Source: Candidatus Rhodoblastus alkanivorans (GTDB taxonomy: Bacteria > Pseudomonadota > Alphaproteobacteria > Rhizobiales > Beijerinckiaceae). From it: a stretch of DNA of 64,000 nucleotides. Location: NCBI RefSeq assembly GCF_022760755.1, contig NZ_JAIVFP010000001.1, positions 2,460,001 to 2,524,000 of the forward strand, written 5' to 3'. Each line of letters begins with the position of its first letter. Position 1 is the first letter of the stretch. The position numbers and the translations under genes were made by a program. This document shows positions 35,213 to 44,070 of this stretch, in pieces. Below the pieces are notes generated by a model. That model saw only the letters and a program-made list of their open reading frames with translations, was not told the origin of the DNA and ran no database searches.

Positions 35213-36274
35213 TTAGACCTTCATAATGGGCCCGTTCGAGAAATGGACCGTGACATGATCGAGCGACAGGCTCTGATGGTCCTTGAAGGTGATCGTGGTC
35301 ACGCCGCCGCTTTCGGTCATGGATTTGATGCCTGCGGTGGATTGCTCCGAATAGAGCGACAAAGCCTGACCATGCGCGGATCCGGTTACCGTGTCGTTGC
35401 CGTGCATTCCGGCGAAAATCGTCGCGGCTCCCGCCGCGCCGCCCTGGATCGACGTGTCTCCCGTCCCAAGGTAGATCGTGTCCATGGCGTGGGTGGCGGT
35501 CGGATTGGTCGAGCCGTAGATCGTGTCGGAGCCGTCGCCCGCGTAGATGGTGTCGTGGCCGGTCCCGGCGTAAATCACATTGTCGCCATGGTAAACCTTC
35601 ATCAGGTCGTCGCCGGAACCACCCACCAGCGTATCCATCGAGAAGGTCTGCCCCTGGTGGTGGTCATCGCCGCGCCCATGGTCGCCCCCCCGCCGGTCGT
35701 CGTCGCCGCCGCGACCGTCGCGATGGCGCCCATGATCGTCACTGCCGCCGTGATGGCGCCCGTGATCGTCTCCGGCGCCTTGAGAATAATCGAAATTCGA
35801 GCCGCCCATCAGCGTCGAGTCGCCGGAGCCCGCCTCCAGCAGGCTTTTCCCGCCACCGATCAAGACGTCGTCGCCTGTCCCGCCGATCAAGGTGTTGAGG
35901 CCGCCGCCGCCGATGAGCACATTGTCGCCCCGCGTGACCTCGAGCTTTTCGGCCCCCGCGCCGCCGACGAGGGTGTCGCCGCCCGGACCCTTGTCGAGGA
36001 TCGAGTTCGCGCCGTCACCGGCGCCGATGACGACGCCGCCGTGCGATTTCAAAATTATTGAATTCGACTGGCCGACATCGAGGAAAAAGTCGTCCCCCAT
36101 CGGAATTTTATATGTGCCGCTGTCCGACTGGGTTTCGACGCCGAGGGTTCCATGCCCGTGGGGAAGCAGGTCGGCGCCTTTCAGTGCTTGGAATATCGCG
36201 TCTTCCGTTCCACGCGACACGTAGCGATCAAGCAGCGAATCCAATTGGCACTGGTCTAGATTATAGGTCGCCAT
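35213..36274 (-). CDS. RTX/hemolysin-type calcium-binding protein with His/Asp-rich insert
   Basis: A 353-residue protein with no signal peptide and clusters of Gly-Asp-rich RTX-like turns (for example GGTGDDVLIGG, GGSGDDLM, GDGSDTIYG) between residues 80 and 300, which suggests calcium-dependent folding and type I secretion. Residues about 169-207 are an unusual His/Asp/Arg/Gly-rich insert built from near-repeats of DDHGRHxxGx. At DNA level an approximately 19-base unit recurs at 35722-35740 and 35752-35770. ATG 36274 was chosen because GGAG lies 7 bases upstream. No ABC exporter gene is nearby. The C-terminal 60 residues are beta-rich and may carry the secretion signal. Function is unknown; adhesion, biofilm or metal binding are possible. 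Confidence 0.8.
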   Translation of the reverse strand: MATYNLDQCQLDSLLDRYVSRGTEDAIFQALKGADLLPHGHGTLGVETQSDSGTYKIPMGDDFFLDVGQSNSIILKSHGGVVIGAGDGANSILDKGPGGDTLVGGAGAEKLEVTRGDNVLIGGGGLNTLIGGTGDDVLIGGGKSLLEAGSGDSTLMGGSNFDYSQGAGDDHGRHHGGSDDHGRHRDGRGGDDDRRGGDHGRGDDHHQGQTFSMDTLVGGSGDDLMKVYHGDNVIYAGTGHDTIYAGDGSDTIYGSTNPTATHAMDTIYLGTGDTSIQGGAAGAATIFAGMHGNDTVTGSAHGQALSLYSEQSTAGIKSMTESGGVTTITFKDHQSLSLDHVTVHFSNGPIMKV

Positions 36275-36893
36275 AGATGTCTCCGAATTTACGGGTCTCG
36301 AATGCGAACTAACACTTGACTTCTGCAAGACGCACGCGTCTTACGTCAGAAATTTTCTACAAGGTCACCGCATACCATTATTTCGCAGTTGCGTCGAGGA
36401 AGATTGGTTGACGAATTTGTTACAACCTCGATTGACTGCATATTGACGTAACGAAATGGCTTACATATTAATGGGATAAATAAAATATTAATGATATTTA
36501 TTCTATTTCAGTGGCTAACACCGCCATAAATAGCCGAAAAAACACGAAATTTAACTAAAAATTACCGAGTTTTATGGCGTTTGGCCGTGATTTTGCCTTT
36601 GAAAAGCGCGGCATAGACCAAGGCCCGCCTGTTTAACCGTCGCGATGAACGAAAATCCGTAAACGCTGTCGCAGCGCATTATAACGGGAGGCGCGAGTTT
36701 CGCGTCGCGGCGCCGGGGCCAAGTCCCGGGGCAGAGCGGAAACGATTTGGCGGCGGTTTGTCCCGCGAATTCAGGCGCGAAAATTCCTGGAGCCGCGCCA
36801 AATCGCGGTCGGACGCTACGAAACGGCGTCCCACAGGCCTCGGCGGCCTGTCTCAAGAGCCAAATCGTCGATTTCGCCTCGGGAACGATCGAC
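36275..36893. other. AT-rich upstream region of the RTX gene
   Basis: About 620 bases without a credible gene. The part 36300-36560 is strikingly AT-rich for this genome, with runs such as ATAAATAAAATATTAATGA near 36476 and weak dyads. AT-rich promoters of this kind in rhizobia are often silenced by MucR/H-NS-like proteins; that link is inference. From 36600 the base composition returns to normal and I see nothing further. Confidence 0.6.
36327..36342. promoter_or_regulatory. Inverted repeat upstream of the RTX gene
   Basis: AAGACGC and GCGTCTT form a perfect 7-base dyad around AC, 53 bases upstream of the RTX start. The size and position suit an operator for a dimeric regulator; the regulator is not identified. 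Confidence 0.4.
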
Positions 36894-37637
36894 TTAGTTA
36901 TTTTTTCGACAAAAAATTTGCGCGATTGCCTCCGCGTCGAGCACGGCGAACGCGCCCGGCGCCAGATCGTCGGGCAGCGTCAGGTCGCCGATCGAGAGGC
37001 GATGCAGCGCCGTCACATGATTGCCGACCGCCGCGAACATGCGCCGGGCCTGATGGTAGCGGCCTTCGGACAAGGTCAGCAGCGCCGCGCCTTCGTCAAG
37101 GATCTCCATATGCGCCGGCAGCAGCGGCTTGTCCTCGCCCTCCAGCATCAGCGTTCCGGAGGCGAAAACCGCCGCCTCGTCGCCGCGCAAGGGGCGGTCG
37201 AGAGTGGCGCGATAGGTTTTGGGCGGCGAAGAGCGCGGCGAGATGATTCTGTGCAGCAGCGCGCCGTCGTCGGTCAGGAGCAAAAGGCCGGAAGTGTCCT
37301 TGTCGAGCCGTCCGACCGTGGAAATGGCCGGATCGCGCCGGCGCCAGCGTTCGGGGAGCAGGCGATGGACCAGCGGGCCGGCTTCCTTATGGGAGCAGGT
37401 GACTCCGACCGGCTTGTTCATCATCAGCACGAGGCCGGGCAGGGGGTCGAGAGTCTCGCCGTCGACCGTCAGCCGCGCGGCGAGATCGGCGTCGGCGACG
37501 ACCCGCTTCTCGACGTCGCGCAAAACCTCGCCATCGAGGCGAATCCGCCCCGTGCGCGCCAGAATCTGGATTTCGCGCCGCGAGCCATAGCCGAGATTGG
37601 CGAGCAGGCGGTCGAGCCGCGCCGATCTGGCGCTCAC
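36894..37637 (-). CDS. rsuA: Ribosomal small subunit pseudouridine synthase (RsuA family)
   Basis: A 247-residue RNA pseudouridine synthase. An N-terminal S4 RNA-binding domain (LDRLLANLGYGSRREIQ) is followed by the catalytic domain with the Asp motif GRLDKDTSGLL. The compact size and KPVGVTCSH motif fit RsuA/RluB/RluE; RsuA (16S Psi516) is the likeliest assignment but not certain. Its GTG start overlaps the stop of the upstream methyltransferase gene (37634-37637), so the two rRNA-modification genes form an operon. Confidence 0.88.
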   Translation of the reverse strand: MSARSARLDRLLANLGYGSRREIQILARTGRIRLDGEVLRDVEKRVVADADLAARLTVDGETLDPLPGLVLMMNKPVGVTCSHKEAGPLVHRLLPERWRRRDPAISTVGRLDKDTSGLLLLTDDGALLHRIISPRSSPPKTYRATLDRPLRGDEAAVFASGTLMLEGEDKPLLPAHMEILDEGAALLTLSEGRYHQARRMFAAVGNHVTALHRLSIGDLTLPDDLAPGAFAVLDAEAIAQIFCRKNN

Positions 37638-38542
37638 TTGATCGCCTCGATCACCTTGTAGCCGCCCTCCGCCGCGATCGGCGCGACCGAGCGGAATGTT
37701 TGCTCCAGCGCGGCCTCATAGGGCAGGTGACGATTGGCCACCAGCCAGCACTGGCCGCCAGGCCGCAGATTCGCCGCCGCGCTGGCGATGAAGCTGCGGC
37801 CGAGTTCCTTGGTCTCCCTGCCGGCCTCGTGGAAGGGCGGGTTCATGGCGATGAAGTCGAACGGTCCGAGCGAGAGCGCGCGCACGTCCGCCCACAGGAT
37901 CGCCACGCGCGGATCATCGACGTTGCGGGCGCAAAGCTCGATGGCGCGGCGGTCGATATCGACCATGAGGAGCGACTTCACCCGGGGCGAGCCCAGAATT
38001 CTATGGGCGATCAGGCCGAAGCCGCAGCCGAAATCGGCGCCCCGGCCGGAAAATTCCGGCAGATGGCGGATCAGAAACGCCGAGCCGGGGTCGATTCGGT
38101 CCCAGGAAAAGACCCCGGGCTGGGTCCACAGACCAAGCGATTCGGAGAAGCGCGGCGCCCCGGCGTGGATCGCGGCCTCGATCGCCGCGATGTCGCCCTG
38201 CGCGTTCGCGGCGCAGATGCGATGGTGGCGTTTGGAGCTTTCCTGGCATGGGCAGGCGAGTTCGGCGAGCTCCTTGGCGATGCGGCCGCCGCCCTTGTCC
38301 TTGGGGGCCATGACGAGAAAAGGCGCGCCCGTCGCCAGGGCCCGCAAAGCGAGGGCGATGGCGCTGCGCCGCTCGATGGCCCCGGGCGGGGCGAGCATGG
38401 CGAGATTGGCGAGCGAGCCCGGCGCGACGGCGGCCAGGTCCTCGGCGCCCGGGCATGTGGGCGAAAATTGGCGCGAATCGAGCGCGGATTCGGCGAGTTC
38501 CGGCGGCGGCGCGCCGAACAAATTGTCGTAAGTCATTCTCAT
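37634..38542 (-). CDS. RsmC-like rRNA methyltransferase
   Basis: A 302-residue class I SAM-dependent methyltransferase. The C-terminal half holds the SAM-binding motif ADFGCGFGLIAH and the base-flipping NPPFH motif that marks guanine-N2 or adenine methylases of the RsmC/RlmG type. The N-terminal half is a degenerate copy of the same fold, as in RsmC. It overlaps rsuA by 4 bases, so a role in small-subunit rRNA modification is likely. Two ATG codons (38542, 38536) are possible starts. Confidence 0.82.
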   Translation of the reverse strand: MRMTYDNLFGAPPPELAESALDSRQFSPTCPGAEDLAAVAPGSLANLAMLAPPGAIERRSAIALALRALATGAPFLVMAPKDKGGGRIAKELAELACPCQESSKRHHRICAANAQGDIAAIEAAIHAGAPRFSESLGLWTQPGVFSWDRIDPGSAFLIRHLPEFSGRGADFGCGFGLIAHRILGSPRVKSLLMVDIDRRAIELCARNVDDPRVAILWADVRALSLGPFDFIAMNPPFHEAGRETKELGRSFIASAAANLRPGGQCWLVANRHLPYEAALEQTFRSVAPIAAEGGYKVIEAIK

Positions 38543-38623
38543 CCCGGACGATCCGTATGGGCGCGTCCTCGTCGCAAAATCGTTGCCAGCCGGGACAGAA
38601 CCGACGCCATCGTGGGGAAGAGG

Positions 38624-38699
38624 TGGCTCCCTGAGCAGGACTCGAACCTGCGACCCAGCGATTAACAGTCGCTTGCTCTACCGGCTGAGCTATCAGGGA
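38624..38699 (-). tRNA. tRNA-Asn (anticodon GTT)
   Basis: A complete 76-base cloverleaf is encoded on the minus strand. The acceptor stem pairs TCCCTGA with TCAGGGA, the anticodon arm reads CGACTGTTAATCG with GTT in the loop, the T arm contains GGTTCGAGTCC, the discriminator base is G, and CCA is encoded. Confidence 0.97.
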
Positions 38700-39035
38700 T
38701 CGCGCTTGCGATGGCGGCCGTATAGCAGCGCAGAATCCGATTGAAAAGACCGAAAACGAACTTTTCACGACAAGCGCGGGAAAGGTGCGGCGAACCTTGC
38801 CATCGCCGTGCGAAAAAATTGATGGAATTTCCCTCGCGCCGCAAAAAGCCGGCACCGGCGCCGCACAAAGCCGCCACCGGCGGCGCACATCGCGCCTAAG
38901 CCATTGGCTGCCGAGAGGTTCTTCGATTCGCCAAATCGAGTCTCGCCACTCGCGCCGACCAGGGGCCTACGTCATTTGATTGACCTTTTGCATCAATTGC
39001 GGCAACATAGTGGCAGTCAACATACAGGGGGCCAC
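38700..39035. other. Intergenic region between tRNA-Asn and a small coiled-coil gene
   Basis: About 336 bases with no credible gene. The half near 38970-39035 is AT-richer and contains TTGACC (about 38983) and a repeated CAACATA motif, which could be part of a promoter for the gene at 39036. The first half presumably holds the tRNA promoter. No phage attachment-like repeat of the tRNA end is visible. Confidence 0.35.
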
Positions 39036-39389
39036 ATGCGCAGACTAGGCCCGCAGCCCCTTACGGGCGCCGAAAAGCAGCGCCGTCATCGCGAGCGTGT
39101 GAAGGCCCGTCTGGCCGAAGCCGAGCGACTCAAAGCGCTTCTCGCGAATGGGCCTAGCAACGTCTTGCAGGGTCTCTCCAGTTTCTATGACAATATTCTG
39201 GGCGAGCTTGGCGCGACCGCGGACGAACGCGACGCGCTGAAAGCCGAGCTCCCCACAATTCAAAGCGAATTGCGGGCGGTGCTGGAGGCGCGCGCGCAAA
39301 ACGATCTCGAATGGATCCGCGAAAAGGAGCGCAACGCCAGCGCGCCGCCGCAGCCCGGCCGCCCCAAGACGGGCGAGAAAAGCCGCTAA
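39036..39389 (+). CDS. Hypothetical basic coiled-coil protein
   Basis: A 117-residue soluble protein. Its N-terminal third is strongly basic and helical (TGAEKQRRHRERVKARLAEA), the middle is helical, and the C-terminal end is Pro/Gly/Lys-rich. The start was placed at ATG 39036 because AGGGGG lies 5-6 bases upstream. The N-terminal pattern resembles short proteins met in phage-like and plasmid regions, but I do not recognise a named family. It converges on the DUF815 gene with a 4-base overlap of the stop codons. Confidence 0.65.
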   Translation: MRRLGPQPLTGAEKQRRHRERVKARLAEAERLKALLANGPSNVLQGLSSFYDNILGELGATADERDALKAELPTIQSELRAVLEARAQNDLEWIREKERNASAPPQPGRPKTGEKSR

Positions 39390-40261
39390 TCCAGCCTGTG
39401 GCCGAGCCGTCCGGCGAGGTCCTGGATATATTGGAATGCGGCGCGACCGGAGCGCGACGCCCGGGTTATCGCCCATTCCAGCGACTCGGCGCGAATCTGC
39501 GCCTCCGGCGCCTCCAGTCCGTAATGTTTCACATAGGCGAAGACCATGGCGAGATAGTCGTCCTGACTGCATTTATGGAAGCCCAGCCACAGTCCGAAAC
39601 GGTCGGACAGCGACACCTTTTCCTCCACCGCCTCGCCCGGATTGATCGCGGTGGAGCGCTCGTTCTCGACCATGTCGCGGGGCAGCAGATGGCGGCGGTT
39701 CGAGGTCGCATAGAACAGCACATTGGCCGGACGGCCTTCGACGCCGCCCTCCAGCGCCGCCTTCAGAGATTTATAAGAGGCGTCGCCGCCGTCGAAGGAG
39801 AGGTCGTCGCAGAAGACGATGAAACGCTCTGCGGCGTCGCGCAGCAAAGCCATCAGAGCGGGCAGCGATTCGATGTCCTCGCGGTGGATTTCGATCAGCT
39901 TCAGGCCCTGGAAATCCGGCGTTGCCGCGAGGCGCGCGCTGACGTCGGCATGCGCCGCCTTGACGAGCGACGATTTGCCCATGCCGCGCGCGCCCCACAA
40001 CAGGACATTATTGGCCGGCAGGCCGCGAGCGAAACGTTCGGTGTTGCCGAGGAGTTGATCGCGGAGATAATCGACGCCGCGCAGCAGGGCGAGATCGACG
40101 CGGCTGACCTTTTTCACCGGCGCGAGAAGCTGGTCCTCCGCGCGCCAGACGAAGGCCGGCGCCGCGGAAAAGTCCGGCGGCGGCGGGGGCGGGGGGCTCA
40201 TCCGCTCAAGCGCCTCGGCGATGCGCGCCAGCAGGGGTTGAAGGTCGTCTATTTGGGACAT
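39386..40261 (-). CDS. DUF815-type AAA ATPase
   Basis: A 291-residue ATP-binding protein with Walker A GARGMGKSS near residues 90-98, a Walker B-like segment FIVFCDDLSFD, and the DUF815 phrase YATSNRRHLLP. A proline run (SPPPPPPPDF) lies near residue 25. The family is common in Rhizobiales next to yajC-secDF, but its molecular role is not established. The gene is divergent from yajC across about 160 bases, so the two may share a control region. Confidence 0.88.
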   Translation of the reverse strand: MSQIDDLQPLLARIAEALERMSPPPPPPPDFSAAPAFVWRAEDQLLAPVKKVSRVDLALLRGVDYLRDQLLGNTERFARGLPANNVLLWGARGMGKSSLVKAAHADVSARLAATPDFQGLKLIEIHREDIESLPALMALLRDAAERFIVFCDDLSFDGGDASYKSLKAALEGGVEGRPANVLFYATSNRRHLLPRDMVENERSTAINPGEAVEEKVSLSDRFGLWLGFHKCSQDDYLAMVFAYVKHYGLEAPEAQIRAESLEWAITRASRSGRAAFQYIQDLAGRLGHRLD

Positions 40262-40421
40262 CGGCGTCGATCCGGGCTGGTTGAGCCGCGCGTTTAGGGC
40301 TTCGCCGCAAAAGACTCAAGGCTTTCCAGCCCGCAACGATTGCTTTCGGATTTTCAGCCGCTATAGTCCGCCGCGTTTTCACCCGGCGCACCGAATTGCG
40401 CCCACCACGCGGAAACAAGAC

Positions 40422-40763
40422 ATGAGTTTCATCACCCCGGCCTTTGCGCAAACGGCCTCGGGCGGCGCGAACGGCGCCGACTTCCTCATCCAGATGGCGC
40501 CGTTCGGCATCATCCTCATCATCATGTATTTCCTGATTCTGCGGCCGCAGCAGCAGCGCGCCAAGGCGCACCAGGACATGATCTCGAACATTCGCCGCGG
40601 CGACACCGTGGTCACCAATGGCGGGCTGATCGGCAAGGTGACCAAAACGATCGACGACGGCGAAATCGAGATCGAAATCGCCCCCAATGTCCGCGTCCGG
40701 CAGAGCCGGTCGGCCATTGCCGAAGTGCGCGCCAAGGGCGAGCCGGTCAAGGAAAGCGCCTGA
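40422..40763 (+). CDS. yajC: Preprotein translocase subunit YajC
   Basis: A 113-residue protein with one membrane helix (about residues 26-44, ending LILRPQQQRAK) and a small beta-rich cytoplasmic domain (VTNGGLIGKVTK). YajC associates with SecDF to support the Sec translocon. ATG 40422 was chosen because it starts the usual MSFITPAFAQ-like N-terminus. secD follows after 27 bases and secF after another 12, forming the standard operon. Confidence 0.95.
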   Translation: MSFITPAFAQTASGGANGADFLIQMAPFGIILIIMYFLILRPQQQRAKAHQDMISNIRRGDTVVTNGGLIGKVTKTIDDGEIEIEIAPNVRVRQSRSAIAEVRAKGEPVKESA

Positions 40764-40790
40764 CGGCCAAAGGTTGGACTGCCGCCCGCC

Positions 40791-42371
40791 ATGATGCGTT
40801 ACGCCCCCTGGAAAATCGCCCTCACCCTCGCCGCCACTCTGATGGCGATCCTGATTTGCATTCCGAGCATGATCGGGCCGGCGAATCGCGCGAAACTGGC
40901 GGAAACCCTGCCGTCCTGGCTGCAGCCCGAATCCATCGTGCTCGGCCTCGACCTCCAGGGCGGCGCCTATCTGCTTTATGAGGTCGATCGCGCCGACGTC
41001 ATTCACACCATGGTCGGCAATCTGCGCGACGATCTGCGCCGCCAGCTGCGCGAGGAAAAAATCGGAATTTCCGGGGGCATCGGCGTCAATGCCCGCGGCG
41101 TTCAGGTCCGCATCCCCAACGCCGAGGAGCGGACTCGAATCATGCCCAAGATTTATGGGCTGGTGCAGCTTTCCGCCGGGCCCGGCGGCTCCGGCCTCGA
41201 CGTCGTGAACGCCGGCGACGGCCTGCTGAAGCTCAACCTGACCGACGCCGCCATCAGTTCCAAAATCGCCCGCGCCGTCGAGCAGACGATCGAAGTGCTG
41301 AACCGCCGCGTCAACGGCCTCGGCACCACCGAGCCCAATATCCAGCGCCAGGGCTCCGACCGCATCCTGGTCGAAGTGCCCGGCCTCAAGGACACCGACC
41401 GGCTCAAGGAAATCGTCGGCACCACCGCCAAGCTCGAATTCCGCCTCGTCGCCGAACCCGGCTACAATTCCGCCGACGTGGACATGCTTCCCCAGGCCGA
41501 CTCGCCAGGCAAGCTGCCGGTCGAAAAACAGGTGATGGTTGAGGGCGAGGACCTTACCGACGCCCAGCCCGGCTTCGATCAGCGCACCGGCGAACCGGTC
41601 GTCAATTTCCGCTTCAACATCCGCGGCGGTCAGAAATTCGGCCAGGTGACCTCCGCCAATGTCGGCCGGCCTTTCGCCATCGTGCTCGACAACAAGGTCA
41701 TTTCCGCGCCGCGCATCCTCACGCCGATCACCGGCGGATCGGGCCAGATTTCCGGCCATTTCACGGTTGAGCAGGCCAACAATCTCGCCATCCTGCTGCG
41801 CGCCGGCGCGCTGCCGGCCAAGCTCAGCATCGTCGAGGAGCGCACCGTCGGCCCCGGTCTGGGACAGGATTCGATCAATGCGGGCAAACGCGCCGCCTAT
41901 TGGGCCGCGGCCCTGGTCCTGACCTATATGCTGATCACCTATGGCGTGTTCGGCGTCTTCGCCAATATCGCGCTGATGATCCATATTTCCTTCATCTTCG
42001 CGGCGTTGGTGCTGCTGCGCGCGACCCTGACCTTGCCCGGAATCGCCGGCATCGTGCTGACCATCGGCATGGCCGTCGACTCCAACGTGCTGATTTATGA
42101 GCGTATCCGCGAGGAATCCCACGCCGGCCGATCGCTCATTTCCGCCCTCGACGCCGGCTTCAAGCGCGCCTTCGCGACCATCGTCGACTCCAACGTCACC
42201 ATGTTCGTGGTCGCGGCGATCCTTTATTTCCTGGGCTCGGGCCCGGTGCGCGGCTTCGCGGTTTCGCTGGCGCTGGGCATCATGACCACCATCGTCACCG
42301 CCGTCACCATGACCCGGATGATGATCGCGCTGTGGTACCGCTACGCGCGTCCGAGCAAGCTGCCGATCTGA
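40791..42371 (+). CDS. secD: Protein translocase subunit SecD
   Basis: A 526-residue RND-superfamily membrane protein that uses proton flow to help pull preproteins through SecYEG. One N-terminal helix, a large periplasmic P1 domain (starting LGLDLQGGAYLLYEVD) and five C-terminal helices are visible, including GMAVDSNVLIYERIREE. Length is normal. It is the middle gene of yajC-secD-secF. Confidence 0.97.
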   Translation: MMRYAPWKIALTLAATLMAILICIPSMIGPANRAKLAETLPSWLQPESIVLGLDLQGGAYLLYEVDRADVIHTMVGNLRDDLRRQLREEKIGISGGIGVNARGVQVRIPNAEERTRIMPKIYGLVQLSAGPGGSGLDVVNAGDGLLKLNLTDAAISSKIARAVEQTIEVLNRRVNGLGTTEPNIQRQGSDRILVEVPGLKDTDRLKEIVGTTAKLEFRLVAEPGYNSADVDMLPQADSPGKLPVEKQVMVEGEDLTDAQPGFDQRTGEPVVNFRFNIRGGQKFGQVTSANVGRPFAIVLDNKVISAPRILTPITGGSGQISGHFTVEQANNLAILLRAGALPAKLSIVEERTVGPGLGQDSINAGKRAAYWAAALVLTYMLITYGVFGVFANIALMIHISFIFAALVLLRATLTLPGIAGIVLTIGMAVDSNVLIYERIREESHAGRSLISALDAGFKRAFATIVDSNVTMFVVAAILYFLGSGPVRGFAVSLALGIMTTIVTAVTMTRMMIALWYRYARPSKLPI

Positions 42372-42383
42372 CGAGGACTTGCG

Positions 42384-43349
42384 ATGAAACTGCTGCGCCT
42401 CGCGCCCGAAAACACCAAATTTCCGTTCATGCGCTTCCGGCGCGTGTCCTATCCCTTTTCGGCCGTGCTCTCGATCATTTCGGTCGTGCTTTTCCTCTTC
42501 GTCGGCATGAATTTCGGCATCGACTTCTCCGGCGGCACCATGATAGAGGTCAAGGCGAAGAGCGGAACGGCCGATCTCTCCTATATCCGCGACCTGTCCA
42601 GCCACCTCGGCCTCGGCGAGCTCCAGGTGCAGGGCTTCGGCAACGCCGCCGAAGCCGCGATCCGATTCGGCATGCAGCCCGGCGGCGACACCGCGCAGCA
42701 GGCGGCGGTCGAGAAGGTCAAGCAGGCCTTGGGCGGATCATACGACTTCCGCAGCATCGCCGTCGTCGGCCCGAGCGTTTCGGCCCAATTGGTGCAGCAG
42801 GGCACTTTGGGCGTCGTCATCTCGATCTTCGCGGTCCTGACCTATCTCTGGTTCCGATTCGAATGGCAGTTCGCCATCGCCGCGATCATCGCCACCATGC
42901 ACGACCTGCTGCTCACGGTCGGCTTTTTTTCGATCACCCAGCTCGAATTCAACACCACCTCGATCGCGGCGATCCTGACGATCATCGGCTATTCGCTCAA
43001 CGAAACCGTGGTCGTGCTCGACCGAATCCGAGAGAATATGCGAAAATACAAGAAAATGCCGACAGACCAGCTGATCGACCTGTCGATCAACGCGGTGCTG
43101 CCGCGCACCTTGATGACCGCGACCACGGTCTTTCTGGCGCTGCTGTCGCTGGTCGTATTCGGCGGCCATGTGATTCGTTCTTTCTCGCTCGCCATGATGT
43201 GGGGCATTTTCGTCGCGACTTATTCCTCGATCTTCATCTGTTCGCCGACGCTGATCTATCTCGGCCTGCGCAACGAGGCGCGCGCGGCCGCCGACGAGGT
43301 CACCGGCGTCGGCGCCAAAACCAGCGCGCGGCCCCTTTCGGGCGCGTGA
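42384..43349 (+). CDS. secF: Protein translocase subunit SecF
   Basis: A 321-residue partner of SecD with six membrane helices. The first periplasmic segment contains GIDFSGGTMIEVK and the core helix GYSLNETVVVLDRIREN, both diagnostic. It begins 12 bases after secD and its stop overlaps the ATG of the Mth938-like gene. SecDF forms one functional complex for export. Confidence 0.97.
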   Translation: MKLLRLAPENTKFPFMRFRRVSYPFSAVLSIISVVLFLFVGMNFGIDFSGGTMIEVKAKSGTADLSYIRDLSSHLGLGELQVQGFGNAAEAAIRFGMQPGGDTAQQAAVEKVKQALGGSYDFRSIAVVGPSVSAQLVQQGTLGVVISIFAVLTYLWFRFEWQFAIAAIIATMHDLLLTVGFFSITQLEFNTTSIAAILTIIGYSLNETVVVLDRIRENMRKYKKMPTDQLIDLSINAVLPRTLMTATTVFLALLSLVVFGGHVIRSFSLAMMWGIFVATYSSIFICSPTLIYLGLRNEARAAADEVTGVGAKTSARPLSGA

Positions 43350-43738
43350 TGGCGGGCGAACTGAAATATGAAGGCTTCGTGCCGGGCCGCCATTCGATCG
43401 ACGGCTACGGCTCTGGCGGATTCGAGTTCGCCGGCATGTCGCATCGCGGTTCAATTCTGGCCTTGCCGTCCGGAATCCACGCCTTCGCGCCCACAAGCTT
43501 CGCCGAAATCGACGATTCTTCGCTCGCGCCGCTCTTCGCGTTGCCGCGCGGCGCGGTCGAGTTGATCCTGTTCGGCTGCGGCCCGGCGCTTCAGCCGGTT
43601 CCGCCCGCGCTGCGAATGAAATTGCGGGAAGCGGGAATCTCCTGCGATCCGATGGATACCGGCGCCGCGTGCCAAACATACAACATCCTGCTCGGCGAAC
43701 GGCGACTGGTCGGCGCGGCCCTGATCGCCACGCTGTAA
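43349..43738 (+). CDS. Mth938/NDUFAF3-like domain protein
   Basis: A 129-residue soluble protein of the Mth938-like fold (DUF498). The core phrase is ILFGCGPALQPVPPALRMKL, followed by YNILLGERRLVGAALI. Eukaryotic relatives (NDUFAF3) assist complex I assembly; bacterial members are unassigned. The ATG overlaps the secF stop by one base, so it is translationally coupled to the Sec operon, as in many Rhizobiales. Confidence 0.88.
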   Translation: MAGELKYEGFVPGRHSIDGYGSGGFEFAGMSHRGSILALPSGIHAFAPTSFAEIDDSSLAPLFALPRGAVELILFGCGPALQPVPPALRMKLREAGISCDPMDTGAACQTYNILLGERRLVGAALIATL

Positions 43739-44070
43739 GCGCATGAAAAAGAAAAAGCGCCCGCCGGGGGGAGGAACCGGCGGGCGCAATGTTGAACGGG
43801 GGGATTTTCCGCGCCCGTTCAGCTAACTAATTGAAATCACACGAAAAATCTCGCTTCGGAACATTAATCGCGGGGGCATTAGTCGTTCGTCTATGAACGG
43901 ATATTGTGCGCAGTTGCGGCATAAGTGAAGCCGCGTTTCTTGCAAAGCAGCAATGCGTTTTTGCATAGCTCAGGGCTCCCGCGCCAGTCTCGCGAATCAG
44001 GCTATGCGGGATTACGAAAAAGGGCGATCGTACTTTTCGGTCAATCCACGGGGAAGCCAGGACGGCGCAA
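43739..44070. other. Intergenic region between convergent Sec operon and uvrA
   Basis: About 330 bases between two 3' ends. It contains the hairpin at 43757-43787 and a second weaker dyad, GAACGGG/CCCGTTC, at 43794-43820. The remainder shows no open frame with protein character and no RNA gene that I can recognise. Confidence 0.5.
43757..43787. terminator. Terminator hairpin after the Sec operon
   Basis: GCGCCCGCCGG and CCGGCGGGCGC make an 11-base perfect stem with a 9-base loop, 18 bases after the Mth938-like stop. On the minus strand it is followed by TTTTTCTTTTTC, a good T-tract, so it could also end read-through from uvrA. Confidence 0.7.

Noticed and set aside
36572-36856. 94-codon minus-strand frame upstream of the RTX gene
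   Set aside because: It has no start signal and no protein-like pattern, and lies in a noncoding-like gap.
38624-38699. tRNA-Asn as the attachment site of a genomic island
   Set aside because: The 3' side runs into the rRNA methyltransferase gene, and I see no duplicated tRNA end or integrase gene.
40206-42605. 799-codon open frame opposite secD
   Set aside because: It is antisense to secD, biased to His/Asp/Gly/Arg, and has no domain or start signal.
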